NCBI RefSeq assembly: GCF_003352065.1
Contig: NZ_CP025803.1
Location: 2,955,574-3,019,573 of the forward strand
Origin: Sulfitobacter sp. SK011
Lineage (GTDB): Bacteria > Pseudomonadota > Alphaproteobacteria > Rhodobacterales > Rhodobacteraceae
Direction: 5' to 3'
Length of the DNA: 64,000 nt
Positions within the stretch are counted from its first letter, which is position 1. Each line of letters begins with the position of its first letter. The position numbers and the translations under genes are program-made. This document shows, piece by piece, positions 37,406-47,189 of this stretch. The notes below the pieces were generated by a model, which was not told the DNA's origin, searched no databases, and saw nothing but the letters and a program-made list of their open reading frames with translations.

Positions 37406-38083
37406 ATGGTCCGCGCCCTCCTCATCTTGCTGTTTCTTGCCTCCTGCGGGCGTCCGCTTACCCAGAATGAGCGCGCGTTTATGGCCACCATCCACGGCGA
37501 AAGCCTGAACCTTGACCGGGTGCGCCTGCATGAGGGTGCGCCCACGCGGGCCGTGACTTTCCGGTATAAACCGCGTCCGCGCACCACCTGTCGGGAATTG
37601 ATTCTGCCACCCGTCACCGATGAGGTGATCACCACCAAACCCGCCGCAGTCGCGCTTTTTAATACCGTGCTTTTTGACGAGGACTGGTATCTGGATGACT
37701 ATCTGCCCGACTATCCAGACAAGATCGGCCTGATCGCCGCGATGCTGCTTGCCCATGAGATGACCCATGTCTGGCAATGGCAGAACCGGGCGCGCACGGG
37801 CTATTCACCGCTGCGCGCGGCGACGGAACATGGCGGCGGCGCGGATCCTTATCTATTTGATATTGCGAACAATCGCAAGTTTCAGGATTTCGGATTTGAG
37901 CAGCAAGGGTCCATCGTTGAGGAGTTTGTCTGTTGCCGCGCCCTGGCCCCGCAAGCGCCGCGCACCAAGCGTCTGCACAGGTTGATTTCCGGTGTCATGC
38001 CGGTGGCACCCCTGCCGCAAAGCCGCGAATTTGATGTGCGGTTGCCATGGGACGGTGTCACGCTGAAACGGATCTGCGGTTAG
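37406..38083 (+). CDS. Putative zinc metallopeptidase lipoprotein (HExxH)
   Basis: A 225-residue protein. The lipobox LASC gives a lipidated Cys at residue 14. LLAHEMTHVWQWQNRARTGY contains HExxH at 117-121, a gluzincin-like zinc site; EEFVCC further on could give the third ligand. I do not recognise a named family beyond DUF4157-like peptidases. It lies between two divergently or convergently placed cytochrome genes sharing the same type of upstream box, and overlaps the second cytochrome stop by 4 bp. Confidence 0.75.
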   Translation: MVRALLILLFLASCGRPLTQNERAFMATIHGESLNLDRVRLHEGAPTRAVTFRYKPRPRTTCRELILPPVTDEVITTKPAAVALFNTVLFDEDWYLDDYLPDYPDKIGLIAAMLLAHEMTHVWQWQNRARTGYSPLRAATEHGGGADPYLFDIANNRKFQDFGFEQQGSIVEEFVCCRALAPQAPRTKRLHRLISGVMPVAPLPQSREFDVRLPWDGVTLKRICG

Positions 38084-38490
38084 CGTTGAATGCTTTCCAG
38101 ATAGGCCAGCAAACCGGCCAGCACACGGGGCGTCGGGGTCATCACGCCGTCGACTTCAACTGGCACCAGATCATCCGCCATCACGCCGCCAAACTCGGGC
38201 ATCACGCGGGAAAGATGGCTGTCCGCCGGATTGCCGTAGATATAGCTGAGCGCGCGCGCGGTTGGGAATGTGCCGCCATTGCCGCGCGCAAGAACCATCA
38301 GATCCGTGGGTTTGGGCGTCAGCCCCGCCGCCAATGGCCCATCGCCGCGCCCGGCCCCGCCATGACAGGACACGCAGTTTTCAGCAAAGAACGCACGGCC
38401 CTCTGGCGCTTCCGGCATGGTCGGCACGGTGCAGGCGATCAGACCCGCAAAGGCCGCTGTGGCTGTTGTGACCAAGATGATGCGGCGCAT
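38080..38490 (-). CDS. c-type cytochrome lipoprotein
   Basis: A 136-residue lipoprotein cytochrome. The lipobox LIAC puts the lipidated Cys at 20; heme attachment is CVSCHG (Cys 39 and 42, His 43), and the likely axial Met is in SRVMPEFGG. ATG 38490 gives a proper signal peptide. An FNR-like box is centred about 72 bp upstream, similar to that of the first cytochrome. It is likely a membrane-tethered electron carrier. Confidence 0.86.
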   Translation of the reverse strand: MRRIILVTTATAAFAGLIACTVPTMPEAPEGRAFFAENCVSCHGGAGRGDGPLAAGLTPKPTDLMVLARGNGGTFPTARALSYIYGNPADSHLSRVMPEFGGVMADDLVPVEVDGVMTPTPRVLAGLLAYLESIQR

Positions 38491-38555
38491 GGTATTAACC
38501 TCAGATTGGGGGCGTAAATGGTGATCCATGCTTGCCCATACCTGCCGCCGCGGCC

Positions 38556-38569
38556 ATGATCCAGATCAA
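38556..38569. promoter_or_regulatory. FNR/FnrL-like box upstream of cytochrome c lipoprotein
   Basis: ATGAT-CCAG-ATCAA, 9 of 10 matches to TTGAT-N4-ATCAA and with the same flanks (GCC...T) as the site at 37301-37314. It also precedes the DMT-type transporter gene on the plus strand by about 33 bp. Confidence 0.6.
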
Positions 38570-38594
38570 TTCAAGAAAGTCAGGAAACGCGCAC

Positions 38595-39029
38595 ATGGCC
38601 CACTATGCCTTCATCATGCTGGTTGCGGGGGTCGGCATCCCCATTCTTGCGGCCCTTAACGCGGCACTTGGCACCCGCATCGGATCGCCAGCGGCAGCCG
38701 CTACAGTGTTGTTTGTCATCGCTTTTGCAGCCAGCCTAAGCGTCGCGGTGGTGACCGGGCCTCAGGCTTTTGCCCGCTTTGCAGGCACACCAAAGCACCT
38801 GTTTCTGGGCGGGCTTCTGGTGGCGTTCTACGTGCTGTCGATCACCTTTATCGCGCCGCATTTTGGCGTCGGCAACGCGGTGTTCTTTGTGCTGTTGGGA
38901 CAGTTGATCTCAGCCGCCGCAATTGACCACTTTGGCCTTTTTGGCGCACAGGTATCGCCCTTGGGCTTGGCCCGTGCAGGCGGCATTGGCCTGATGGCGG
39001 CCGGGGTGTGGCTGACCCAGCAGGTTTAG
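38595..39029 (+). CDS. DMT superfamily transporter (YdcZ/DUF606-like)
   Basis: A 144-residue protein from ATG 38595 with five hydrophobic segments. FIMLVAGVGIPILAALNAALGTRIGSPAAAATVLFVIAF and GNAVFFVLLGQLISAAAIDHFGLFG are characteristic of the short YdcZ-type DMT proteins. Substrate unknown. Its end overlaps the convergent Ldh-family gene by 4 bp. Confidence 0.85.
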   Translation: MAHYAFIMLVAGVGIPILAALNAALGTRIGSPAAAATVLFVIAFAASLSVAVVTGPQAFARFAGTPKHLFLGGLLVAFYVLSITFIAPHFGVGNAVFFVLLGQLISAAAIDHFGLFGAQVSPLGLARAGGIGLMAAGVWLTQQV

Positions 39030-40009
39030 CCCGCAAACCCTTTTATCTGGGCCCAGACCGCATCTTTGACCTCTACCGGATCGGCAGGTTTCTTGCCCTG
39101 CCCCGGCATCCGTGCCCCTGGATCCTGCGCGGCAGCGGCTGACAGCTCTTTCAGCCGCGCGGCGAATGCATGTGAGGCTGAGGGATCGATCAGAATGTAG
39201 TATTGCCCCAGATCATGCGGTGCCCCTTCCGGTGCCTTGAGCGGTTTGACGTCCTTTGACAGAACCCCGCCTGTCATACCCGCGGCCAGCAGCTCGGCCA
39301 TCAGGCCAAAACCCCAGCCTTTGTAACCGCCCACCGACACCAGAGAGCCCTTCAAGGCCGCTTCCGGGTCGGTCGTCGGATTGCCAGCTTCGTCCAATGC
39401 CCAGCCTTCGGGAATAGCCTCCCCCGCTGCCTGCGCCATGGTGATCTTGCCCAAGGCCACCGTGGTGGTCGATTGATCAAAGAGCATCGCCACACCGCCG
39501 CGCCCGTCCGGTACGGCAAATGAGATCGGGTTGGTGCCAATCACCCGCGACTTACCGCCCGGTGCGGCAACAATCGGCGATGCATTGGTGAACCCCAGGC
39601 CAATCAGCCCGGCGCGCGCAATCTGTTCGGTGAAATAGCCCAAAGAGGTGCAGGTATGTGCATGGCCAACGGCCAAGGTCGCAATCCCGGCCTGTCGCGC
39701 GGCATCCAGCGCCACGGGCAAGCCATAGGCAAAGGCCGGCTGGGCAAATCCAAAAAGCGCGTCAACATTCACCACGGCTGAGCGCGGCGTGCTGACCACG
39801 GGCACAACATCGCCCTTGACGCGGCCCGATTTCAGCTGCTGGCAATAGCTTTCCACATAGTAGAGACCACAAATCCTGTTGCCGACAGATTCGGCGGCTG
39901 CCACCGCACGCGCCACCTCGGCTGCGGCAAACGCATCGGCACCATGGGCAACCAATGCGGCCTGAGTTGTCGCTTCTATGTCTTTGAGCGATACCTGCAC
40001 CATGTCCAA
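39026..40009 (-). CDS. Ldh family oxidoreductase (malate/L-sulfolactate/ureidoglycolate dehydrogenase-like)
   Basis: A 327-residue NAD(P)-dependent dehydrogenase of the type-2 malate/lactate fold. Family blocks are AVGHAHTCTSLGYFTEQIARAGLIGLGFTNASPIVAAPGG, GTNPISFAVPD, and GGYKGWGFGLMAELLAAGMTGG. The catalytic His is within the HAHTC region. The substrate among 2-hydroxyacids cannot be set from sequence. It is not obviously part of an operon with lolD. Confidence 0.88.
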   Translation of the reverse strand: MDMVQVSLKDIEATTQAALVAHGADAFAAAEVARAVAAAESVGNRICGLYYVESYCQQLKSGRVKGDVVPVVSTPRSAVVNVDALFGFAQPAFAYGLPVALDAARQAGIATLAVGHAHTCTSLGYFTEQIARAGLIGLGFTNASPIVAAPGGKSRVIGTNPISFAVPDGRGGVAMLFDQSTTTVALGKITMAQAAGEAIPEGWALDEAGNPTTDPEAALKGSLVSVGGYKGWGFGLMAELLAAGMTGGVLSKDVKPLKAPEGAPHDLGQYYILIDPSASHAFAARLKELSAAAAQDPGARMPGQGKKPADPVEVKDAVWAQIKGFAG

Positions 40010-40110
40010 ATCCTTTAAATTCCTTGGCCAGAGGGCCGCATTCCAGTGTGATCAAAGGTTGGGCTTGGCGTCAAGCGATGATCAACGCATTCAGGCACTC
40101 GGACAAATCC

Positions 40111-40794
40111 TTAAATCGGCACCAGGCGGCCATTGTCCAGCCGGATCTGGCGGTCCATGCGCGCGGCAAGTTCCAGGTTATGGGTCGCAATCACCGCAGA
40201 CAGTCCGGTGCTGCGCACCAGGTCCATCAACGCGCCAAACACCTGATCGGATGTGGTGGGATCAAGGTTGCCGGTGGGTTCATCCGCGAGCAGCAGGCGC
40301 GGCTGATTGGCAAGTGCACGGCAAAAGGCAACCCGTTGTTGTTCACCGCCAGACAGGGCTGCCGGACGGTGGTCTGCGCGCCCCGCAATGCCCACCTGAG
40401 CCAGCAGTTCATTGGCCCGCGTTTCTGCCGCGTTCCGCGCCACGCCATCCGCAAGCTGGGGCAGAACGATGTTTTCCGTGGCTGTGAATTCCGGCAGAAG
40501 GTGATGAAATTGATAGATAAATCCAACATCAGCACGCCGCACCCGCGTGCGCCTGCGGTCAGTTTGCCCGGTCATGTCATCGCCACCAATGGCCACTGTG
40601 CCCGCGTCCGGCGTGTCCAGCAGCCCTGCTATATGCAGCAGGGTTGATTTGCCTGCACCCGAGGGGGCGACCAATGCCACCACCTCGCCCGTGGCCACAT
40701 CAAGGTCGATGCCGCGCAGCACGGTCACTTCATTTACGGCACCCTTGTTATAGGCCTTGGTAATGCCATTCAGGCGCAGCACCGGATCATTCAT
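40111..40794 (-). CDS. lolD: Lipoprotein-releasing ABC transporter ATP-binding protein
   Basis: A 227-residue ATPase from ATG 40794, which overlaps the permease stop. Walker A is APSGAGKST, the signature [11 protein letters not shown], Walker [14 protein letters not shown], and the H-loop IATHN. The adjacent LolC/E-type permease identifies it as LolD, which powers transfer of outer-membrane lipoproteins to LolA. Confidence 0.94.
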   Translation of the reverse strand: MNDPVLRLNGITKAYNKGAVNEVTVLRGIDLDVATGEVVALVAPSGAGKSTLLHIAGLLDTPDAGTVAIGGDDMTGQTDRRRTRVRRADVGFIYQFHHLLPEFTATENIVLPQLADGVARNAAETRANELLAQVGIAGRADHRPAALSGGEQQRVAFCRALANQPRLLLADEPTGNLDPTTSDQVFGALMDLVRSTGLSAVIATHNLELAARMDRQIRLDNGRLVPI

Positions 40795-42088
40795 AACGCA
40801 ACGCCTCAACCGGGTTCATACGGGCCGCACGGCGTGCAGGGAAAATGGTCACGATGAACGACAACCCCAGCGACAGAGCCACCGCTGACAACACATCGTT
40901 CAGTTGCAGCTTGGCGGGCAGGAAATAGATGCCCCTGATCGACGCATCCCAAGCGGTGCCGCCACTGAGATAATTCACAAAGCCAAAGACCTGATCGACG
41001 TAGATCGCAAAGAGACACCCCAGGATCACGCCCAATGCGGTGCCGATGATGCCTGTGAACGCGCCACAGATGAAAAACACCCGCAACACCGACCCTTCGG
41101 TCAGTCCCATCGTGCGCAATATGCCAATATCGCGGCCCTTGTTTTTCACCAGCATGATCAGGCCCGACACAATGTTCATTGCCGCGATCAACACCAGAAC
41201 ACTGAGGATCACGAACATCACCCGGTCCTCAATATCAAGCGCATTCAGAAACGAGCCTGACGCATCGCGCCATGTCCAGACCTGAGAGCTGGGCCCGGCG
41301 GCCTGCAGCAGCGCAGGGGCCATCGCATCAACCGCTTCCGGCTCTTCAACCATCACTTCAAGTTCATCCGCCAACCCTTCACGATTAAAGAAAGATTGCG
41401 CCTCGGCAAGTGGTAGATATGCCCGCGTCCGGTCGATATCATATCGGCCTGCCGCAAAGATATAAACCACCTCATACCCATTCACCCGCGGGCTGCGCCC
41501 CATCGGTGTCACCGCCCCATTTGGGGAAATCAGCTTGATCGTATCACCAACGGTGACACCCAGTGTGTTGGCCACGCCGATGCCAATGGCGATCCCCTCT
41601 TCAAAACGGTTGATATCGCCCTGCGCCTGATCGGAATGGGCAATGCGCGGGATGGTTTTGAGATTGGCCGCGGCAATGCCAAAGACTTCGACACCCGCAT
41701 TGGCCTGACGCTTGTTCGCCATCACCTGGCCCCGCACCAAAGGTGCCACCCGCGTCACCCCTGGCACTTTTGCGACCTCGGCGGCCATTTCGGTATAATT
41801 TGAGATCGACCGGTCAATTACCCCCGCCGCGTTCACTTCGCCCAGCGTATAGACCGTCACATGGGCATTCGCGCCCAAGATCGTATCGACAAATTCAGCC
41901 CGGAACCCAGACCGCACCGCGAGCGTCGCAATCAGGGCAAAAACCGCAAGCGTAATGCCGATCAGACTGATCCAGGTCATCACGCTGACCCCACCCTCGG
42001 CGCGGCGCGCGCGCAGGTAGCGCCATGCGATCATCCATTCAAATGGCGCAAAAGGTGCGGTGTTTCGCGAGGTTTTTCCGGCCATCAA
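40787..42088 (-). CDS. lolC: Lipoprotein-releasing ABC transporter permease (LolC/LolE type)
   Basis: A 433-residue inner-membrane protein with four helices. The first ([23 protein letters not shown]) is followed by a large periplasmic MacB-like domain and three C-terminal helices ending in [18 protein letters not shown], the FtsX/LolC signature. A single permease gene with lolD is usual in alphaproteobacteria, where one LolF-type subunit can replace the LolC/LolE pair. It overlaps lolD by 8 bp. Confidence 0.92.
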   Translation of the reverse strand: MMAGKTSRNTAPFAPFEWMIAWRYLRARRAEGGVSVMTWISLIGITLAVFALIATLAVRSGFRAEFVDTILGANAHVTVYTLGEVNAAGVIDRSISNYTEMAAEVAKVPGVTRVAPLVRGQVMANKRQANAGVEVFGIAAANLKTIPRIAHSDQAQGDINRFEEGIAIGIGVANTLGVTVGDTIKLISPNGAVTPMGRSPRVNGYEVVYIFAAGRYDIDRTRAYLPLAEAQSFFNREGLADELEVMVEEPEAVDAMAPALLQAAGPSSQVWTWRDASGSFLNALDIEDRVMFVILSVLVLIAAMNIVSGLIMLVKNKGRDIGILRTMGLTEGSVLRVFFICGAFTGIIGTALGVILGCLFAIYVDQVFGFVNYLSGGTAWDASIRGIYFLPAKLQLNDVLSAVALSLGLSFIVTIFPARRAARMNPVEALRYE

Positions 42089-42136
42089 AAGGCTCCTGAC
42101 ATCTTGGCCGCAAACTGCGGGTTTGGGGGGACAGCG

Positions 42137-42643
42137 TCAAGCCGCCTTTGCGGCATCGCGGCGGCGAAACGGCCACACTAATAGTTTCAAGACAGCGCCC
42201 AGCAACAGGCTTGCCAGAACAAACCCGACCCCACCAAAGATGATCCCGGCGAAATTGAGCGGCAAGGCGGGTTGGTAGTCGTCCCAGGCTGCCGCAGCAA
42301 TCTGCGGATCGGTCAGGCGCGGCAGGTGATAGGCCCGCATGAATGGCCCAGCACCTTTGAGTTCGGCAAGGTCACCTTTCAGCGCCGCATAGCGCCCGAA
42401 CGTCTGGGTCATATCCACCCTGCGCCGGTTCAGAAAATCGGTTCCCTGCAGCTGCGCCAATGCCGCATCGCGGCTCAGCCCAACCGCTTGTGCGGACGCA
42501 TCAAAATCCGCAACCACTTCGGCCAGCGCGTCCACGGCACCGCCCAGTCGCTGGGTATATTGTTGCGAAAATTCCGGGAATTGCGATGTTGTCACAGCCC
42601 CGGCCAACCCGCCTGCCAATGTCAAAGCACGCACAATTATCAA
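42137..42643 (-). CDS. DUF2937 family membrane protein
   Basis: A 168-residue protein with an N-terminal hydrophobic segment (ALTLAGGLAGAVTTSQFPEFSQQYTQRLGG) and a C-terminal transmembrane helix (FAGIIFGGVGFVLASLLLGAVLKLLVWPFRRR). The EFxQQYxQRLGG motif identifies DUF2937. Function is unknown. The start appears to be TTG 42643 or GTG 42634. Confidence 0.8.
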   Translation of the reverse strand: MIIVRALTLAGGLAGAVTTSQFPEFSQQYTQRLGGAVDALAEVVADFDASAQAVGLSRDAALAQLQGTDFLNRRRVDMTQTFGRYAALKGDLAELKGAGPFMRAYHLPRLTDPQIAAAAWDDYQPALPLNFAGIIFGGVGFVLASLLLGAVLKLLVWPFRRRDAAKAA

Positions 42644-42718
42644 TCTATCACCCGTCTGGATATGCCTGTTAACACGCTGCCTTTTTCAGCCAACCTATCA
42701 CGAGCCATCCAAGTGCGG

Positions 42719-44059
42719 TCAAGCAATCCCCGCGTAAATCCGGGCCAACCGCTCTACGGCCTGTTCAGGCGGCAATTCTTCGCTGACGCCGGTGCGCCGT
42801 GAGGTCAGTTCAACCACACCATTCTTGAGGCCTCTTGGCCCCACGGTGATCCGCCATGGCAAGCCGACCAAATCCATTGTCGCAAATTTGCCGCCCGCGC
42901 GTTCATCGCGGTCGTCATAAAGCGGCTCAAGACCAAGTGCTGTCAGGCTGTCATAAAGCGCCTCACAAGCGGCATCCGCTTCGGCGTCGCCCTGTTTGAG
43001 GTTGACTATGCCCGCATGAAACGGTGTGACCCCTTCGGGCCAGATGATGCCCTTGTCGTCATGGCTGGCCTCGATGATCGCGCCCAACAGGCGGCTGACA
43101 CCAATGCCGTGGCTGCCCATGTGGACTGGCACAGGTTTGCCATCCGGGCCTTGCACCTTTGCCCCCATCGCGTCGGAATATTTTGTGCCGAAATAGAAAA
43201 TCTGGCCCACTTCAATACCGCGCGCGGTGCGGCGACGCTCCTCTGGCACCTCGTTAAAGAGCGCCTCGTCGTGTGTTTCGTCCGTGCGTGCATATTTGCT
43301 GGTAAATTCTTCCAAAACGGCCGCACACTGTGCGTGATCGCCATAATCAATTACCCGATCACCAAAGGTCAGATCGGTCACCGCGCTGTCGTAAAACACC
43401 TCGGACTCGCCCGTTTCGGCCAGCACCAGAAACTCATGCGTGTCATCGCCGCCGATGGGGCCCGAATCCGCGCGCATTGGGATCGCTTGCAATCCCATAC
43501 GCTCATAGGTGCGCAGATAGCTGACCAGATGACGATTGTAAGAGTGCATGGCGTCTTCTTTGGTCAGATCAAAGTTGTAGCCATCCTTCATCAGAAACTC
43601 GCGCCCCCGCATGACGCCGAAACGCGGCCGCACTTCGTCGCGGAATTTCCACTGGATCTGATACATCGTCAGCGGCAGATCCTTATAGGACCCCACATGG
43701 CTGCGGAAAATGTCGGTGATCAGCTCTTCTGCCGTCGGCGTGAACAGCATTTCGCGCCCGCCCCGGTCCTTGATGCGCAGCATTTCGTCCCCATAGGCAT
43801 CATAACGACCGCTTTCGCGCCACAGGTCCGCCGATTGGATTGTCGGCATCAGCATCGCCATATGCCCGGCGCGTGCCTGTTCCTCGTGCACGATATTCTC
43901 AAGCTTACGCAGTACTTTAAAGCCCATCGGCAGCCACGAATAGATGCCCGCGCTTGCCTGTTTGATCATCCCCGCCCGCAGCATCAACCGATGGCTGACA
44001 ATCTGCGCCTCAGACGGGTTTTCCTTGAGGACGGGCAAAAAGTAACGGGACAGGCGCAT
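42719..44059 (-). CDS. proS: Prolyl-tRNA synthetase (short, insertion-less type)
   Basis: A 446-residue class II synthetase from ATG 44059 with AAGGAG upstream. Motif 1 to 3 blocks are [49 protein letters not shown], and [16 protein letters not shown]. It lacks the roughly 180-residue editing insertion of the E. coli-type enzyme, as is usual in alphaproteobacteria, so Ala-tRNA(Pro) must be cleared by a separate deacylase. Confidence 0.96.
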   Translation of the reverse strand: MRLSRYFLPVLKENPSEAQIVSHRLMLRAGMIKQASAGIYSWLPMGFKVLRKLENIVHEEQARAGHMAMLMPTIQSADLWRESGRYDAYGDEMLRIKDRGGREMLFTPTAEELITDIFRSHVGSYKDLPLTMYQIQWKFRDEVRPRFGVMRGREFLMKDGYNFDLTKEDAMHSYNRHLVSYLRTYERMGLQAIPMRADSGPIGGDDTHEFLVLAETGESEVFYDSAVTDLTFGDRVIDYGDHAQCAAVLEEFTSKYARTDETHDEALFNEVPEERRRTARGIEVGQIFYFGTKYSDAMGAKVQGPDGKPVPVHMGSHGIGVSRLLGAIIEASHDDKGIIWPEGVTPFHAGIVNLKQGDAEADAACEALYDSLTALGLEPLYDDRDERAGGKFATMDLVGLPWRITVGPRGLKNGVVELTSRRTGVSEELPPEQAVERLARIYAGIA

Positions 44060-44142
44060 TGGGCGGCTCCTTGGCTCAAAATGGGTCACGCCTTGCCTAA
44101 TTCAAAGCCCCGCGCGACACAATCGCCATCCGCAAGGGGCGA

Positions 44143-45381
44143 TCATTGCGCGGCGCGTTGGGCCAGTTCAATCGCCACTTTTGTGGCCAGCGCCATGTCC
44201 TGCACCGAAATCCATTCCAAGGGGCCGTGAATTTCCTGCATTCCGGTAAAGACATTCGGGCACGGCACGCCCATCTCAGTCAGGCGCGACCCATCGGTGC
44301 CGCCCCGGATCGGCACCGATACCGGGTCCAGACCCACGGCGGCAACCGCTCCGCGTACCAGTTCGACCGGGGTCATATCTTTTTCCAGCCAATAGCGCAT
44401 ATTGCGGTATTGCGGGGTAATCTCGCAGGTGATGTCGGCACGCGGTTCCGTTGCCGCGACCGTGGCACAGACCTGTCGCAACAGATCGCCCTTGGCGGCC
44501 AGGCCTTCGCGTTCAAAATCCCGCAGGATTAACGTGATTGTGCACTCGGACGAGCCGCCGTTGATCTCGCTGACGTGGATGAACCCTTCCAGCTTTTCAG
44601 TGGTTTCCGGGGTCATTGTCACTTGCGGCAGGGTCATCACGATCTTCGCGGCCAGATGCAGGGCATTGACCATCTTGTCTTTGGAAAAGCCGGGGTGCGC
44701 GGACACACCAACGACCTTGATCACGGCACCGTCGGCCGAAAAAGTCTCAAACTCGATCTCGCCGGGCTTGCCACCATCAAAAGTATAGGCAAAATCCACG
44801 CCCAGATCGGCAGGCAAGCGTGTATCAACCCCGCGCCCGATTTCTTCGTCAGGGGTAAAGGCGAGCCGGATTGCACCATGTTTGATCTGTGGGTTTTCAA
44901 TCAGATGCCGAGCCGCTGTAATTGCAATGGCCACCCCGGCTTTGTCGTCGCCCCCCAGCAAGGTCAGGCCACTGGCCGTAATGATATCCTCACCCTGTTT
45001 TTGCCCAAGGTACGGCGAATTTTCAGGGGATAATTTCAAATCCGGCGCGTCAGCAAAGGTGATGTCACCGCCGTTGTAGCCGCGATGCACAACCGGTTTC
45101 ACACCTGTCGCATTGAACTGTGGCGCGGTATCCACATGCGCGCACCAGCCCATCACCGGTGCCCCCTCAACTGTCGCCGGCACGGTGGCCAACACCACGC
45201 CGTAATCGGTCAGCATCACATCCTGCGCGCCAATGGCGTGCAATTCCTCAACCAGCAAGCGCGACATATCAAGCTGAATTTCCGTGCTGGGAGACGTTGG
45301 CGATGCCGCATCGCTTTGGCTGTCAATTGCCGCGTAGCGCAGCAGACGTGTCTCAAGTTCCGTGTCAAATTCACTGCGCAT
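44143..45381 (-). CDS. pepT: Peptidase T (tripeptidase)
   Basis: A 412-residue M20 metallopeptidase cleaving the N-terminal residue of tripeptides. Zinc-site motifs are WCAHVDTAPQFN (first His and Asp), LLGGDDKAGVAIA (bridging Asp), TPDEEIGRGVD (catalytic and ligand Glu), and RGGTDGSRLTEMGVPCPNVFTG. These match PepT rather than PepD or DapE. Full length, monocistronic. Confidence 0.95.
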   Translation of the reverse strand: MRSEFDTELETRLLRYAAIDSQSDAASPTSPSTEIQLDMSRLLVEELHAIGAQDVMLTDYGVVLATVPATVEGAPVMGWCAHVDTAPQFNATGVKPVVHRGYNGGDITFADAPDLKLSPENSPYLGQKQGEDIITASGLTLLGGDDKAGVAIAITAARHLIENPQIKHGAIRLAFTPDEEIGRGVDTRLPADLGVDFAYTFDGGKPGEIEFETFSADGAVIKVVGVSAHPGFSKDKMVNALHLAAKIVMTLPQVTMTPETTEKLEGFIHVSEINGGSSECTITLILRDFEREGLAAKGDLLRQVCATVAATEPRADITCEITPQYRNMRYWLEKDMTPVELVRGAVAAVGLDPVSVPIRGGTDGSRLTEMGVPCPNVFTGMQEIHGPLEWISVQDMALATKVAIELAQRAAQ

Positions 45382-45598
45382 ATCGCCCCCTTCCAGGTGC
45401 GCGCATGAGGACCCTGCACGCTCAGATTGTCAAGCAACGGGATGGCAAAAAGGCGATCAGCCTGCGCGGCTGAAGTGCAGAGTCGATGCCTGCCGACTGA
45501 CCGGGAAATTCATGACGATTAGGACCAAACATGCCCGCGATACACCGTTCATCTTTCCCGGGTTCTGCTTGTTGTCGGCTCTGACCTGACAAATGGCC

Positions 45599-45898
45599 CT
45601 AGTGCCCGCCTGTGGTTATGGCGAAATGACGCGCGATGCCTTCGGTCACTTTGAACCACTCTGAACCACGCGCCGGCACCTGATGCGCGTCAAAGGCTGC
45701 CTGATCGACAAAAATTTCCACCACCATAAAGCGACCCGGAACTATATCGCTTTCCACAACATCAAAAGTGATGCAGCCCTCTTCGGCGCGGGTCAGCGCG
45801 ATGTGCATCGGCAGCGCCGCCCTGACGGCATCCAGCCTGTGATCGGGTACATCAATATGACCGTTCAGAAATATCCTGACATCGTCGGTATCGGTCAT
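45599..45898 (-). CDS. Putative quinol monooxygenase (ABM/YgiN family)
   Basis: A 99-residue ferredoxin-like ABM-fold protein. LNGHIDVPDHRLDAVRAALPMHIALTRAEEGCITFDVVES is the typical N-terminal half, and VVEIFVDQAAFDAHQ the second strand-helix unit with the conserved Phe and His. Such proteins act on quinones or are heme-related. It overlaps a short upstream frame by ATGA. Confidence 0.82.
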   Translation of the reverse strand: MTDTDDVRIFLNGHIDVPDHRLDAVRAALPMHIALTRAEEGCITFDVVESDIVPGRFMVVEIFVDQAAFDAHQVPARGSEWFKVTEGIARHFAITTGGH

Positions 45899-46119
45899 TC
45901 TTTGCCCCAGCCCAGTGTCGCGTTTGATCGCCAGCTTTGCCCGGAAAACCCGGTGATGTCACCCCCCTCGCGGGCTTGGAAAAGTGCGGCAACGCCGGCA
46001 TCAAGCCAAAGGCTTTCAGCAGTCAGGCAACCCATTTCCCCACCGCGCCTCTTGAAACGCAGGGCCACATGGGCGATGTGATATGCATCCAAACCGGAGA
46101 CGCCCATGGCCCTGCCCAT
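45895..46119 (-). CDS. Possible small protein upstream of the ABM gene
   Basis: A 74-codon frame whose stop overlaps the ABM ATG (ATGA), an arrangement expected of a real coupled gene. The sequence (HIAHVALRFKRRGGEMGCLTAESLWLDAG) matches nothing I recognise, and its 5' end overlaps the start of the divergent AI-2E permease gene, so the true start may be further in. Weak support. Confidence 0.3.
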   Translation of the reverse strand: MGRAMGVSGLDAYHIAHVALRFKRRGGEMGCLTAESLWLDAGVAALFQAREGGDITGFSGQSWRSNATLGWGKE

Positions 46120-47188
46120 CAGAGATCAACTAAAGTACTGGGGCATCGCCGCGGCGGTGTTGATGGTGGCGCTGTGGTTCATCGGTGACGTCTTGCTGCC
46201 CTTCCTGCTGGGCGGGGCCATCGCCTATTTCCTTGATCCTGTCGCTGACCGGCTTGAGGCGATGGGCCTGAGCCGCCGACTGGCAACCGCGATCATCACA
46301 ATCATTTGCGTTCTGGTATTTGTCGTCATGGCTCTTTTGGTGGTCCCGACATTGGTCAATCAGGCGATCAGCCTGTTTGAAACGGCCCCGCAACTGGCGC
46401 GGGACTTTACCAATTTTCTGACTGAACGGTTCCCCTCCCTCCTCGACGAAGGGTCCACCTTGCGTGCGTCAATTACCTCAGTTGGTGCCGCGGTTCAGGA
46501 ACGCGGTGGTCAGGTGTTGCAGACAGCGCTCGCGTCATTTGCGTCAATTCTGAACATCATTATCCTCTTTGTGATCGTGCCCGTGGTCGCCGTTTACATG
46601 TTGATGGATTGGGACCGCATGGTTGCCGCCGTGGACGGGATGCTGCCGCGCGATCATGCCCCGACAATCCGCCATCTGGCCCGAGAGATTGACCGGACAT
46701 TGGCATCCTTCGTGCGCGGCATGGGCACGGTCTGCCTGATCCTTGGTACCTATTATGCCATCGCGCTGATGCTGGTGGGCCTGCAATTTGGTCTGGTTGT
46801 CGGCTTCGTTGCGGGGGTTGTCACCTTTATTCCCTATCTTGGCGCGTTGATTGGCGGCGCATTGGCCATTGGTCTGGCGCTGTTCCAGTTTTGGGGTGAC
46901 TGGGTGTCCATCGGGCTGGTCGCAGGTATTTTTGCGCTTGGTCAGGTCATCGAAGGCAACGTTTTGACGCCCAAATTGGTTGGCAGCTCTGTTGGCCTGC
47001 ACCCTGTCTGGCTGATCCTGGCGCTGTCAGCCTTTGGCACCCTCTTTGGGTTTGTGGGAATGCTTGTGGCGGTCCCTGTTGCGGCGGCCATCGGGGTCAT
47101 TGCCCGGTTTGGCGTCGAACAATATCAGCAGAGCGTGCTTTATAAAGGCACTGAAAACGGTGCCGCCAGCAACACGGACGACATCTGA
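46106..47188 (+). CDS. AI-2E family transporter (PerM-like permease)
   Basis: A 360-residue membrane protein with about seven helices. LGGAIAYFLDPVADRLEAMGLSRRLATAIITI and FVAGVVTFIPYLGALIGGALAIGLALFQF are hallmarks of the TqsA/PerM family. The family includes Na+/H+ antiporters and exporters as well as a proposed AI-2 exporter, so quorum-sensing use is not implied. It is followed after 1 bp by hdaA. Confidence 0.92.
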   Translation: MALPIRDQLKYWGIAAAVLMVALWFIGDVLLPFLLGGAIAYFLDPVADRLEAMGLSRRLATAIITIICVLVFVVMALLVVPTLVNQAISLFETAPQLARDFTNFLTERFPSLLDEGSTLRASITSVGAAVQERGGQVLQTALASFASILNIIILFVIVPVVAVYMLMDWDRMVAAVDGMLPRDHAPTIRHLAREIDRTLASFVRGMGTVCLILGTYYAIALMLVGLQFGLVVGFVAGVVTFIPYLGALIGGALAIGLALFQFWGDWVSIGLVAGIFALGQVIEGNVLTPKLVGSSVGLHPVWLILALSAFGTLFGFVGMLVAVPVAAAIGVIARFGVEQYQQSVLYKGTENGAASNTDDI

Positions 47189-47189
47189 C

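Noticed and set aside
43016..44230. 404-codon open frame antisense to proS
   Set aside because: Antisense to an intact ProS gene and compositionally atypical; a shadow frame.
45382..45598. A 22-codon frame and A+T-poor spacer between pepT and the ABM gene
   Set aside because: The frame (from 45405) has no Shine-Dalgarno or recognisable features; the spacer shows nothing else.
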